In this document: in pieces, positions 1 to 10,728 of the stretch
Layout of the letters: the number at the start of each line of letters is the position of its first letter
How positions within the stretch are numbered: the first letter of the stretch is position 1
DNA from: Daucus carota subsp. sativus
Lineage: Eukaryota > Streptophyta > Magnoliopsida > Apiales > Apiaceae
Assembly: GCF_001625215.2 (NCBI RefSeq)
Contig: NC_030385.2
Location: forward strand, 30,715,598 to 30,779,597
Reading direction: 5' to 3'
Length of the DNA stretch: 64,000 bases
Position numbers and translations under genes: made by a program
Notes under the pieces: model-generated
What the model saw: the letters and a program-made list of their open reading frames with translations, nothing else
Told to the model about the DNA's origin: nothing
The model's database searches: none

Positions 1-1682
1 CTAAGCTTGATTTGTTATACATATAGTTCTGGTGTTTTTTTTTTTCGCCACGATATATAGTTCTGGTGTTAATATATTATGATACTAAGTTTTTGTAAAT
101 AAATGACAATCATGATCTGTTGATCTGTAGTAAATATGTTCTTAGGAAGACAAAATTGTCACATGCGATATGTACTCCCTCCGTCCCAGGGAGTAGTATA
201 CGCATGGTGTTGTGTGGAACGGAAGTTAGGAAGAAGTGTAATTGGTAAAGTTAAGTAGGAGAAGTGGGTAAAATGATGGGACCAACTAATATTTAATGTA
301 TAAAATGGGTATGGTGTGAGTAAAGTGGTGCGACCGCTAATATTTAAGGTATAAAGGAGGTGTAGTGGAAGGAAACAGTGGGTGTAAAGTTTTATATTAT
401 AAAATTTTATTGCTTTATGAATCTATACAATTGAATTAGATGTCCTAAAAAAGGAACCGTATAAAAAAATGAATGAGATGGGGGTATTGTTTGAGTGGTT
501 TATTTATTTGTATAAGTTGCATATGCTTTCGGACTTATTTTATTTTTAATAGTTTCCCTGTGCTGCGAGATATTAGTCCAATGTACTGTAATTGCTTTGT
601 TTAGATCTTCTAAATGAATTTTCAGTGTTGATATCAATGTTGCAGGTCTTAATTAGTTGTTTTCCGTGTTTAAAACGTTGAGAATAGATGTTTTGGTGAA
701 CATTTGATCATTTGAGATCGTGTGTTGCAATTATTTAAAATATATTTGAGACCTCTAATATATACATCTGGTTCACAGCTAAAACTGGCCCCTAGTATCA
801 TAGAAAAACCCTGGAAGATGCGAGTTTTATATATACCAAGTTTATGTATGTTCTGTTCATATATATTTTTGTATATTTTGGTTGGATTTATTTGTGTACA
901 GTTGTGTTTGTCTCAGTACACTCTTGCTGTTCTGTTTTTTGTAAATTTTTTGCAGTAATGCGTCTCTAAGTTTATATATTTTTAGCTCTATTTTCATCAT
1001 GTTTTGGTGACCTTGATTTCTTGTAACATATACACTCATTTGTGGCATTCATATATTGAGTTTATATGGACCTGTAAGATGTAGAATGAGTATCATCATC
1101 TGCAGTATATACTGCTAAAAATGGTCATAAATTTAATATCTACATAAATATTCTTATCCTGGTTTGTTTCTTTGACAGCATTATATGGATGTTTTCAGTT
1201 TAGTATTCATGTATAGGGGTGATATTTGATTTTAATATGACTCATGAACTGCAGTAATGAATGGTGACAGTAAATCCATAAGATTCTGCCTAATTTTTTG
1301 TTATAGTGGTTCTATTCCATTTCTCATAGCTTTGAAGTTCCCTTCCCGATTTTGTACAAGATGATTAGTGTGCGTTTGATGTGAGAAGGGCATTGATCGA
1401 GCTATGATTTTTAAGGGCCTGGTGTAAATTGTACAGGTCTAATGGGGTTTTGTATATGTTGTCAAATGCACTCAATAGAGTACATGTTGAAAAGCATGCA
1501 TAAGTAAAGTTCAATTATATTTTGCTTGCAAATTATATTCTTTTTGTGTGTTACAAACTTGGCAAATAAGAAACTTCTATTGGTTTGGGAAGGAACTAAT
1601 GATGACCTGTTAGATTGTTTACAACATTCTCTCTGCGATATCTATCTGATAAATCTCATAGTTATGCTTTTGGTGGACTCAG
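1..1682 (+). other. 5'-UTR intron of tandem gene copy 1 (left end cut off)
   Basis: The stretch aligns by eye along its whole length with the 5'-UTR intron of copy 2 (from about 3713 to 5417). Shared landmarks include the AAGCTTGATTT block near the start, the segment around 550-600 (matching 4140-4200) and the segment around 1340-1480 (matching 5060-5170). The acceptor is the AG at 1681-1682, eight bases before the start codon. The first exon and promoter of this copy lie left of the window. ORFs here are short and begin at non-ATG codons, so I call none. Confidence 0.75.
175..484. mobile_element. Stowaway-like MITE in intron of copy 1
   Basis: It begins CTCCCTCCGTCCC after a TA and ends in an imperfect inverted copy (GAGATGGGGG) before another TA. 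The interior (GGGACCAACTAATATTTAA and similar) resembles, in reverse orientation, the element at 10729-11031. About 310 bp. The right terminal repeat is degraded, so the exact end is uncertain. Confidence 0.6.
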
Positions 1683-1690
1683 AGTATCAA

Positions 1691-2170
1691 ATGGCAGGAG
1701 AGTATTCAGATTATGATGATGATTATTCAGGTGAACAACACTATGCTCTTGTTGACTATGGTACCACTGACCCAGAGACCAACTCGAAAAGTGAAGGATA
1801 TTCAGGTGAACAGCACCATGCTCTTGGTAACTATGGTACCAGTTACTCAAAGTCCTTGACTCAAAGTGGTGGAAAGGGGGTGAATGTGTATCAACAGACA
1901 TACCGTGCTAAGAATGAGGACAAACAGACTGGGAGCTATAAACGCTTCACTGCTAAGGACAAGGCGGTGGCAGGTGAACCCTTTGTGGATAGGTGTGGGA
2001 ATCGTGGTCACAAGGATGAGCACACCACATCTGCTACTTACAAAGTTGGTGACAAAAGAGGGTATACTGAGTACTACCGCGAGGAGAGGGTTAAGCATGT
2101 CGACTTTGACAAAAGAAGCAGGAGCAACAACAAAGCTGTTGGGTCCTACCGAAAATACCAAAAGTATTAG
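1691..2170 (+). CDS. Tandem Tyr-rich repeat protein, copy 1 (unknown function)
   Basis: A 159-residue protein of a family I do not recognise. The start at ATG 1691 is chosen because it is the codon conserved in all three copies and lies just after an intron acceptor; the open frame continues upstream only through intron sequence. The N-terminus has two related units of about 25 residues built on (Y/H)AL-x-x-YGT. A conserved core follows, from VNVYQQTYRAKNEDKQTGSY to the RVKHVDFDK block, and the tail is YRKYQKY. It has no signal peptide or membrane segment and is rich in Tyr, Lys, Asp, Gly and Ser, so it is probably disordered and soluble. Against copies 2 and 3, this copy has extra basic changes near the end (KRGYTE, DKRSRSN) and Cys in DRCGN. 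No catalytic motif is visible. Confidence 0.75.
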   Translation: MAGEYSDYDDDYSGEQHYALVDYGTTDPETNSKSEGYSGEQHHALGNYGTSYSKSLTQSGGKGVNVYQQTYRAKNEDKQTGSYKRFTAKDKAVAGEPFVDRCGNRGHKDEHTTSATYKVGDKRGYTEYYREERVKHVDFDKRSRSNNKAVGSYRKYQKY

Positions 2171-2834
2171 GTTTTACGAATCACCCTCCATTGGCATGCA
2201 GCCTGGGGGCTATCTATGTTTCCATCTTGACTTTTAGCTTCAGTCCACTACTGGGAACTACTTAATTAGCTTCTTAGTATCTGTGCTTTCGTTGGTTAAC
2301 TTGTGTGATGCAGATTTAGTTTGGGATATTACTAAGGATTTGGTTTCAGAACTGGCTTTGAAATCATTTTCTATCTGTTCTTAAACTGCTTTTGCTCTTG
2401 ATTAATTATCCTTGGTTGTAATTAGTTCGGGATCTTACATTAATCACTGCTGGGCCTCATACCTGATCATGTCAAACTTCCTCGCTTTCTACTTCATTAG
2501 CTTATTGCATGCACAATAGCTAAGCTAGAGTGCAAACTAGTGCATGCTTGGTGATCACTATATTTTAAGCCCGAACACAGCCCTAACAATTCACGGACAC
2601 AAGACATGCATGTGATATATTTTGATTGTATTAGTTACTGTACAATCTGATTGCCATTAATAAATCCAATCACAGAACTCTTAAGTAGAAAATATGGTTG
2701 GAACTGAGATAAGGAGGCGACGGCTAGTGGCAAGTTCTTGGCCTGCTCTGTGAACCTGTCCAGGGTTGGATAGTTTACAAGTAAATTCTGTGATATATAG
2801 GATCTCAATATCTTGCAAGATAAATTGTTTAGGT
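2171..2834. repeat. 3' flank of copy 1, duplicated after copy 2
   Basis: 3'-UTR and downstream sequence repeated, with small indels, at 5966-6673. Shared blocks include the ATTAGTTCGGGATCTTACAT segment, the GTGATCACTATATTTTAA segment, and the run from AAGGAGGCGACGGC to GGATCTCAATATCTTG. Homology stops at about 2834 and 6673, which marks the right edge of the duplicated unit. No gene seen. Confidence 0.75.
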
Positions 2835-3417
2835 TTTTTTCTTATTTTTTTATTTTAAAATTATTTTTTAATCATTTATAAAGTTATACTCCCTCCATCC
2901 CTCCCTCCTATTTTTTATTGAATGATTGGACACGGAGATAAAAATATATATATAAATTAGTGGAAAAGAGGAAGAAAAGGAGGTGAAGTGGTGGGATCGT
3001 TGATTTTAATATATAAAAAAAAGATATTGGAGTGGAAATAGTGTGAAAAAGAAATAAAAGTGAAGAAATTGTGGAAATATTATCTTTTGTAAGTTATAAA
3101 ATATAAAAAACGAGAAAAAAGGTTTTAAAAAAAAAAACTAGAAAGAAAATCTCAAAAAAAAAGTGTAAAAAAATAATGGTGACAAAAGGAATGATTTTAA
3201 AATTTTTATGCCAACATATACTCTATAGTAATTTTGTAGCGTACGACCAACATATCTTTGGCAAAATTTTGGGTTGAATATTTGCCGGCAAAAGGCTAAG
3301 ATTTTTAATCAATCAATCAAATATTCAACTTTCTGTCAAATAAAAATAAAAAAAATCAATCATTCAACTTCCCATTACAACACGAGCACAGTAACTAGTA
3401 CTGTAGTAACTTTCGTT
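2835..3417. other. AT-rich spacer with a degraded MITE
   Basis: From 2889 the sequence starts like a Stowaway end (CTCCCTCCATCC). The following A-rich stretch to about 3115 has the GTGGTGGGATCGTTGATTTTAATAT signature seen in the MITE at 175-484, but I could not place a right terminus. No supported ORF. Confidence 0.4.
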
Positions 3418-3554
3418 CAATCCAACGGTTAGAATCGGCTCATCTCACTCACTGTTAATTCTATAGTTACTTTACATTACAAATAACCTCAAAACTCCAC
3501 TACCCCTTCATTTTCACAGCAAAAGCCCTAGCATTTCCTCTTGTTTGTTCATCT
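3418..3554 (+). promoter_or_regulatory. Proximal promoter and leader exon of copy 2
   Basis: The block ATCCAACGGTTAGAATCGG at 3419-3437 is shared in altered form with copy 3 (8471-8496). The leader contains GCAAAAGCCCTAGCAT, also shared with copy 3 and resembling the telo-box type elements common in housekeeping-gene leaders. The exon ends at the donor ATCT|GTGAGT (3554/3555). The transcription start is not visible; about 3490-3510 is a guess. Confidence 0.6.
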
Positions 3555-3861
3555 GTGAGTTCTATTAACATAACTATTGCATATTCATCTTATCTTTACT
3601 CATATTCTCGTTTTATGTTAGTTCTATTTGTCTCGCTGTTATGTTGTTAATCATGTATTCAACTGTTTTTATGGTTTGTTATTTTGACCGTACAGTAGTA
3701 GATCATGTTCTGTTAAGCTTGATTTCTTATGCGTATAGTTATGGTGTTAATATACTGTGATAATAATTTTTTGTATATAACATGACAGTCATGATATGTT
3801 GATCTGTAAAATATGTTCATAGAAATACAAAATTGTCATATGCTTAATATGTACTGTTCTA

Positions 3862-4085
3862 CTCCCTCCGTCTGGCAAGTTCTTTACGGTCGGTGTTTGC
3901 ATATATTTAGAGACTCCTATGAAGTATAGTTCATAATGTTTTTTTAATTTTCTTTTTTTAATAAAAGTTTAAACGGCAAACAGTTTTATTTAAAATTAAA
4001 AAATTTAAAAATATTATGGAATTATACTTTATAGGACTCTCAAAAATCGTGCAAAAAGTAACGTAACGATCGACAGAGGAGGGAG
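3862..4085. mobile_element. Stowaway-like MITE in intron of copy 2
   Basis: Starts CTCCCTCCGTC and ends GAGGAGGGAG, flanked by TA on both sides; about 224 bp. The interior differs from the MITE in copy 1, so this is a different subfamily inserted independently. Confidence 0.75.
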
Positions 4086-4410
4086 TAGTGTATTTACCTG
4101 TATAAGTTGCAGATGCTTTCCGACTTATTTTATTTTTGATAGTTTCCCTGTGTTGCGAGATATTAGTCCAATGTACTGTAATCGTCTAGTTTAGATCTTC
4201 TTACTGAATTTTCAGCGTCGATATCTATGTTACAGGTCTTAATTTGTTGTTTTCCGTGTTAAAACTTGAAGAATAGATGTTTTGGTGAACATTTGAGATC
4301 GTGTGCTGCCAATTAATTAAAATATATTTGAGACCTCTATTTTATATATACATCTGGTTCACAGCTAAAACTGGCTCCTCGTATCATAGAAAAACCCTGG
4401 AAGATGCGAG

Positions 4411-4552
4411 TTTTGTGCACACAAGTTTATGTATATTCTGTTTATATGTGTTTGTATATTTTGGTTGGATTTATTTGTAGTTTTATGTACACAAGTTTAT
4501 GTATATTCTGTTTATATGTGTTTGTGTATATTTTGGTTGGATTTATTTATAC
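4411..4552. repeat. 70-bp tandem duplication in intron of copy 2
   Basis: The segment containing ACAAGTTTATGTATATTCTG occurs at 4421 and again at 4491, a period of 70. The copy 1 intron has only one unit (about 825-895), so the duplication arose after the genes separated. Confidence 0.85.
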
Positions 4553-5425
4553 ATAGTTCTGTTTGTCTCAGTACACTCCTGCTGTTCTGCTTTTGCAAAT
4601 TTTGTTGCTGTAATGCGTCTCTAGTTTATAAATTTTTGGCTCTATTTTCAGATCATGTTATGTTAACCTTGATCTCTTGTACATATACGGATATACCCTT
4701 GTTTGTGGCGTTCACATATTGAGTTAATATTGACCTGTAAATTTGTAATGTGACTAGTATCATCTGCAGTATATATACTGCTAAAAATGGTCATAAATTT
4801 AATATCTACATAAATATTCATATTCTGGTTTCTTTGACATCATTATGTTGACGTTTTCAGTTTAGTATCCATATATAGAGATGATATTGGATATTACTAT
4901 GAGACTGTCATGAAGTGTAGCAATTGTAGTACAAAATGGTGACACTAAATCCATAAGATTCTGCCTATTTTTTTATTTATTATTATTTTTTTGCCAACAG
5001 ATTCTGCCTATTTTTAGTTATAGTGTTCTATTCCATTTCTGGTAGCTTTGATGTTCACTTCCCTATTTTGTACAAGATGATTAGTGTGCGTTTGATGTTT
5101 GAAGTGCATTGAGCTATGATTTTCAAGGACCTGATGTATATCGTACAGGTCTGATGGGATTGTATTTGTTGTTAAATGCACTCAGTAGAGTACATGTTGA
5201 AAAGCTTGCATAATCAAAGTTCATCTACATTTTGCATTCAATTACATTTTGGTTGCAAATTACCTATTCTTTTTGTGTGTGATGAATTTGGCAAATAAGG
5301 AGTAACTTTTATTGGTTTGGGGAGGAACTAATTCTGACCTGTTAGATAGATTGTCTACACGTTCTCTCTGCGATATCTATCTGATAAATCTCATAGTTAT
5401 GCTTTAGGTGGACACAGAGTATCAA

Positions 5426-5965
5426 ATGGCAGGAGTGTATTCAGATTCTGATGATGAATATTATGTTCTTGATGATTATGAGACCGCTTACCCTGAGTCC
5501 ATGACGGGAAACGAAGACTGTTCAGATAATGAAGATTATGCTCTTGGTGACTATGGTACCACTGACTCAGAGACCAACTCGAAAAGTGAAGGATATTCAG
5601 GTGAACAGCACCGTGCTCTTGGTACCTATGGTACCACTTACTCAAAGCCCTTGACTCAAAGCGATGGAAAGGGGGTGAATGTGTATCAACAGACATACCG
5701 TGCTAAGAATGAGGACAAACAGACCGGGAGCTATGAGCGATTCACTGCTAAAGACAAGACGGTGGCAGGTGAACCCTTTGTGGATAGGTCTGGGAATCGC
5801 GGTTACAAGGATGAGCACACCACATCTGCTACTTACAAAGTTGGTGACAAAAGTGGCTATACTGAGCACTACCGCGAGGACAGGGTGAAGCATGTCCACT
5901 TTGACAAAAGCAGCAGCAGCAGCAACAAAGCTGTTGCGTCCTACCCAAAATACAAAAAGTATTAG
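5426..5965 (+). CDS. Tandem Tyr-rich repeat protein, copy 2 (unknown function)
   Basis: A 179-residue paralogue of the proteins at 1691 and 9813. The start at ATG 5426 (MAGVYS) follows the intron acceptor by eight bases. It is the longest copy, with three N-terminal units of 21-26 residues: YYVLDDYETAYPES..., YALGDYGTTDSETN... and RALGTYGTTYSKPL.... The conserved core follows (VNVYQQTYRAKNEDKQTGSY, FTAKDKTVAGEPFVDRSGN, TTSATYKVGDKSGYTE, RVKHVHFDK), then a short poly-Ser stretch and the tail YPKYKKY. The first unit is acidic. There is no signal peptide, membrane helix or enzyme motif. Neighbouring copies on the same strand show it arose by tandem duplication with copy 1. Confidence 0.8.
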   Translation: MAGVYSDSDDEYYVLDDYETAYPESMTGNEDCSDNEDYALGDYGTTDSETNSKSEGYSGEQHRALGTYGTTYSKPLTQSDGKGVNVYQQTYRAKNEDKQTGSYERFTAKDKTVAGEPFVDRSGNRGYKDEHTTSATYKVGDKSGYTEHYREDRVKHVHFDKSSSSSNKAVASYPKYKKY

Positions 5966-6673
5966 GTTTTACCAATCATCCTCCATTGGCTTGCAGCCTG
6001 GGGGCTATCTATGTTTTCATCTTGAATTTCACTACTTGGAACAACTTATCTAGCTTCTATCCGTACTTCTGTTGGTTAATATTGTGTGTTGCAGATTTAG
6101 TTTGGGATATTACTAAGGTTTGGTTTAAAAACTGGCTTCGAAATCATTTGTTTCCTTAGTTTCTCCATATTTGTTCTCTTTTGCTCTTGATGTTAAAATT
6201 CTTCGTTGTAATTAGTTCGGGATCTTACATTAATCACTGTTGGGTCTCATAGCCGATCATGTCATACTCCCTAGCGTCTACAGTACTACTTCATTAACTA
6301 ATTGCATGCACAACAGATAAGCTAGAGTGCAAACAAGTGGATGGATGCTTGCTTGCTTAGTGATCACTATATTTTAACCCCGAACACAGGCATCACAATT
6401 CACGGACATAAGCCATGCATATGATATAATTTGACTGTATTAGTAACTGTGCAATCTGATTGCAATTGATGAATCCAAATTCCAAACACGGAACTAAAAA
6501 AGAAGAAAACATGTCTGTCACTGAGATAAGGAGGCGACGGCCAGTGTAGCAAGTTCTTGTCCTGCTGTGTGACCTTGTCCAGGGTTGGATAGTATACAAG
6601 TAAATACTGTGATAGGATCTCAATATCTTGGGAGATAAGTTTTCTTTTTGGAAAACATAAATTGTTTAGGTTT
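5966..6673. repeat. 3' flank of copy 2, duplicated after copy 1
   Basis: Counterpart of 2171-2834. It carries a small insertion near 6636-6655 (TTTTCTTTTTGGAAAACAT) that copy 1 lacks. No gene seen; an ORF on the minus strand at 6393-6623 is not conserved in the copy 1 flank. Confidence 0.75.
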
Positions 6674-7005
6674 ACTTATTATCATTTTTAGCAAGTCACT
6701 TGTTTTAAAATAAAATATGTAAATAAATCACTTACTCCGTACTTTTTAAATATACGTGTGTGTGTATAAAAATAAAAACTTATTTTTATAAATAAAAAAT
6801 TATCAAACTCTCAAAATATTTAAATAATTAAATCACAGAAATAATATATAATCATAAAAATATAAGTTATTATTTTGATCAACAAGTTTATCAAAAGCTC
6901 TCCTATAAACTTTCACCAACGTTTATCAAAATACCGGCAAAGTTTATTATCACATACGGGGAGATTTTTTTTTTTTTTCATTTTTTTTAATACTAAATAT
7001 ACCGA

Positions 7006-7935
7006 GATCTTATACTTTAAAAGAGCTATTAACCAAAAAACCCAATCAACTTTTCATATTTTTGCTAAAAAAACTTTTAAACTTTTCTTTTCCTCAACAA
7101 CCCCAATAAATTTTACTAAATTTATGAAAAATTTAATCGAGTTACTTATCGCTGATATAGACTAATCATGATTAACACATCTTATGTGGCAACATGATTA
7201 AAATTAATCAAAAAACTAAAAAAATTTATTTTTGTGAAGTTTTACTACAAGATCTAAAATAAAATATAACTTACGATTTTGATACATACTTTCGTGTCTG
7301 TGAATTTTAACAAGTAATCATGATGATTAAATAGCTTACTTGACAAATTATAACATATCAAATTAATATAATAGAAGAGAAAACGATGGGAAAAAAAAAA
7401 TCAAACCTGGACAAGCACATCTTCACTTATTTTCATATTATTTTCCAAATCAAAATTATAAAATATGATACTATAAAATAACAATCCCCCAATTATCCTC
7501 AAGTAGAATATATATATATACATATGACTCGTAGAAGTTAGACGCTTAAGTAGAATAATTAATATAAATTAAGTTTAAATAAATTATAAAACGGTCAAAA
7601 TAATATATTCTTCGGTACAAATGATGAAAACACTTAGATCTTCCCTGTAGCGTGGCCTTATGAAATTATAATATTATGAAATATTAAAGGAAAAAATTAT
7701 ATTTATTAATGAATAGACAATATGTGGCACATACGTGTATAAAGAAATGCAAATAAGATAAAGATATTTAACAATTCAGATTGATAAATTTAACCGTGGT
7801 TTATTTTATATAATTTTATATAATTTAGTAAAATTTACTGGGGTTGTTAGTGAAATAAAAAATTTAAAAATCTTTTGGCAAAAAAGTAATAAGTTGATTG
7901 AGTTTTTTGGTTAATAACTTGCTTTAAAATTACCA
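7006..7935. mobile_element. Long inverted-repeat element
   Basis: The stretch around 7006-7117 (TTAACCAAAAAACCCAATCAAC, then CAACCCCAATAAATTTTACT) recurs inverted at about 7825-7935 (AGTAAAATTTACTGGGGTTG, then TTGATTGAGTTTTTTGGTTAA). The arms are roughly 110 bp with mismatches and enclose about 700 bp of AT-rich sequence without a supported ORF. Long arms suggest a non-autonomous Mutator-like or foldback element; I could not define termini or a target-site duplication. Confidence 0.65.
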
Positions 7936-8470
7936 TCTTTTAAGGGTAATCTTTTGGAACCATGTCGAAATCAAAAACAAGATAAATGATTATGGACCAT
8001 CATGCAGCAGCTCATCACCGCATACATGTACATATATTCACAGTTTTTCTTTACCATTTTGTTTACCTGCAGCATCTTTTATAAAATCGAGGCAACAAGG
8101 TAAGATGTCTAGCGTACAAGAGACTCCGAGTCTGGTTTGTTACTGTACCGCGATAAATTTATTGGCCGAAAATCACGTGAATTATTTTTTCACTCAGATT
8201 TTAATTTATAAATACGTACAGTTTTTATAAAAAAAAAAATCGATTATACAGTAACGTTTTCCTTTTCACTGGAGACACAGTATGACAGATTGACAGTATC
8301 ACATAGAGTACGTACGATTCACTTTCAAAATTTACTGTTACCGTATCTTCTGCTTTTCAAAAAATCTTATATTTACCGTGAAAATAGCTAGTTACCTTGC
8401 TTTGGATAAGGTAAAAATGTAAATACACCCGTCAAATCATTTTACAAATAAAGTAAATCAAAATATCTTT

Positions 8471-8630
8471 GATCCAACGGTTGATATCGAATCATCTAAC
8501 GAAACGCTTATCCCATTAACCACTCCCCTTGATAAATAACAACCCCCTTCTCCACAACTCTCTCGTTTACCACTGAGCTTCATTTTTACAGCAAAAGCCC
8601 TAGCATCCCCTCTCATCTCTTCATCAAACT
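8471..8630 (+). promoter_or_regulatory. Proximal promoter and leader exon of copy 3
   Basis: GATCCAACGGTTGATATCG at 8471-8489 matches the copy 2 promoter block. A TATA-like GATAAATAA lies near 8530. The leader shares ACAGCAAAAGCCCTAGCAT with copy 2. The exon ends at 8630 before GTGAGTTC, the same donor as copy 2. Confidence 0.6.
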
Positions 8631-9812
8631 GTGAGTTCATTTCTCCAAATCTTTTCATATTCTGCTTATACATATGCTTGTTGCGTTTATTTTTCTCTAT
8701 ATTTTATTCTATTTTTCTCATTTTGATGTGTTGATCATGTTTTTAACTGTTTGTTTTTTGTGAAATTATTCTTTCCGTACAGTTGTTGATCATGTTATGT
8801 TATGCTTGATTTTGTATGTGTTTACACACGAATCAGTTATGGTGATTTTACATGCTACTGGCTATTATTATTCATGATCTGCAAAATACATGTATTGAGA
8901 GGCACCGCGTGGTCATATTGATATTCGTAATATATGTGTATTTGTTTTTAGTACAGATGTAGATCATTCCTGCCTGGTTTGATATGTTTGATGAGTTTTG
9001 AGTTTTGATAAATTAGCTTTACAATATTTATTCTGGAATTCGAGAAAGCCATAATTGCGATGTATCGTGGACTGGTAGTTTAAGATTGTGTCGTTTAAAT
9101 GAATTTTATGCACCAGATCTGAATTTCTGAATGGCTTCAGTGCTGAGATCTGTTACTGCTAATTTTTTTGTCTCATTTGCTTGTTTACGGTGTATAAAAT
9201 ACAACGGAGAGTAGAGGTTTGGTTGAATGCTTGAAGTATCACTATGTTGTTTATCTTACGGCAGTTTGATATAGATACGTCCTCTGTATTTGGCAGGATC
9301 GTGATTTGTTACGTTTGATACCTTCTTTTTTGGTTATAGACTCGTAGTTTCTAACATTGTTTTTATATTTGCATTTAATATGACAATTACGATCTGCGAT
9401 ATAGTAATAAAAAGTGGTGATGATATATAGATGTACCTGATATGATTTCTTGATAGTGTATATGTGTAGCTTTGAGTTAGCATTATGAGCATTTTTACGT
9501 GTCTGATGTCTTTTCTTTAGGTATGAAATCATTGTGGAGTGTATATGTTTAGGTTAAAGCCTAACTATTCAGGACAAGTTAGGAAAAGATATAGTTGAAG
9601 CTTAATACATTTGCTCAAGTACGATCTGCTACTTTTCTGCTTGCACTCGGAAACTATTAGTTTTGTATATTATGCTTAAGTAGCTTTTATTGTTCAAAGC
9701 AACGGCTTAATAAACGTCTGTTGACCATATTAAACGTTAGATTGTATTCAATTATTCAAACACTCTGTGTTCTTCATATAAAACGTCTGACCTATGCTCA
9801 TGGTGGATGTAG
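8631..9812 (+). other. 5'-UTR intron of copy 3
   Basis: Donor GTGAGTTC at 8631; acceptor GATGTAG ends at 9812 directly against the start codon. It is 1182 bp, shorter and more diverged than the other two introns, though the 5' end (GATCATGTT, GCTTGATTT near 8780-8815) still matches. No MITE was seen in it. Confidence 0.65.
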
Positions 9813-10178
9813 ATGGCAGAAGAATATGCTCTCGGTGCCTATGGTACCAGTTACTCAAAGTCCATGACTAAAAGCAGTGGAAATCAGGTGAATGTGTATC
9901 AACAGACATACCGTGCTAAGAATGAGGACAAACAGACTGGAAGCTATGAGCGCTTCACTGCTAAGGATAAGACTGTGTGCGGTGAACCGTTTGTGGACAG
10001 GTCTGGGAATCATGGTTACAAGAGCGAGAACACCACATCTGCTACCTACAAAGTTGGTGACAAAAGCGGCTATACTGAGTACTACCGCGAGGACAGGGTG
10101 AAGCATGTTGACTTTGATAAGAGCAGCAACAGCAACAACAAAAGTGTTGGGTACTACTCCAAATACAACAAGTATTAG
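9813..10178 (+). CDS. Tandem Tyr-rich repeat protein, copy 3 (unknown function)
   Basis: A 121-residue paralogue, the shortest of the three and probably closest to the unexpanded form. It has a single N-terminal unit (YALGAYGTSYSKSMTKSSGN). The core is the same as in the others (VNVYQQTYRAKNEDKQTGSY, FTAKDKTVCGEPFVDRSGN, TTSATYKVGDKSGYTEYY, RVKHVDFDK), and the tail is YYSKYNKY. The initiator ATG follows the intron acceptor with no gap. The Tyr-x-Lys-Tyr-x-Lys-Tyr tail is kept in all three. Function unknown; the composition suggests a flexible, soluble protein. Confidence 0.8.
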   Translation: MAEEYALGAYGTSYSKSMTKSSGNQVNVYQQTYRAKNEDKQTGSYERFTAKDKTVCGEPFVDRSGNHGYKSENTTSATYKVGDKSGYTEYYREDRVKHVDFDKSSNSNNKSVGYYSKYNKY

Positions 10179-10728
10179 GTGTTGGCATCATCCCCCTTTG
10201 GCATGTATCCTGGGGGTTATGAAATGTTTTCTATCTGGATTTCTAGCCTAATGAATCTACTGCTAGCAACTACTTATCTAGCTTTTTGTTGATGGTACTC
10301 TTGTTGGTTTAAATTTGTGGAGCAGAGATTTTAACTGTGATCTTACTATTGTTTCAGTTTGAATTTGGCTAAATCATTTCTTGGTATCTTGGTATCTCTA
10401 TAATTGTCTTTATTCTGCTGTTGATGTTAACGTCAACAGATCTCTTCTTTTTTTTTTTTTGGTTAGGATTGTTTTGAAGTCTGTGTTTCTTGGAAACATA
10501 TTCTTATTAGCTTTCTGTTTTATATATAAATCCTGCTCCTATGTCTTCAGTTCTGCTAGATTTGTTAGACTTTTAACCATACACTACTACCAGTATCTAA
10601 TTTATTTGTTCTCAATCTGTTTGATGTTGAATATGTTCTGTGGTCATTGGTTGGAACTAGGTGATGTACGTGTTGCCTCCCACCATTTGTTTGCTACATC
10701 TCTGTGTGATAAAGTAGTTTAGGGACTA

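Larger units (their letters stand above)
3555..5417 (+). other. 5'-UTR intron of copy 2
   Basis: Donor GTGAGT at 3555; acceptor ACACAG at 5412-5417, eight bases before the ATG. The 1863-bp intron aligns with the copy 1 intron apart from one MITE (3862-4085), a 70-bp tandem duplication (4411-4552) and small indels. A second possible acceptor TTTAG ends at 5407. A long first intron within a 5' UTR often boosts expression in plants (intron-mediated enhancement); whether it does so here is inference. Confidence 0.7.

Noticed and set aside
1526-1690. N-terminal extension of tandem copy 1 in the same open frame
   Set aside because: It begins at TTG, lies in intron sequence conserved with copies 2 and 3, and is not open in frame from an ATG in copy 2.
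10381-10722. 113-codon ORF downstream of copy 3
   Set aside because: Hydrophobic AT-rich translation with no ATG-supported start context and no counterpart after copies 1 or 2.
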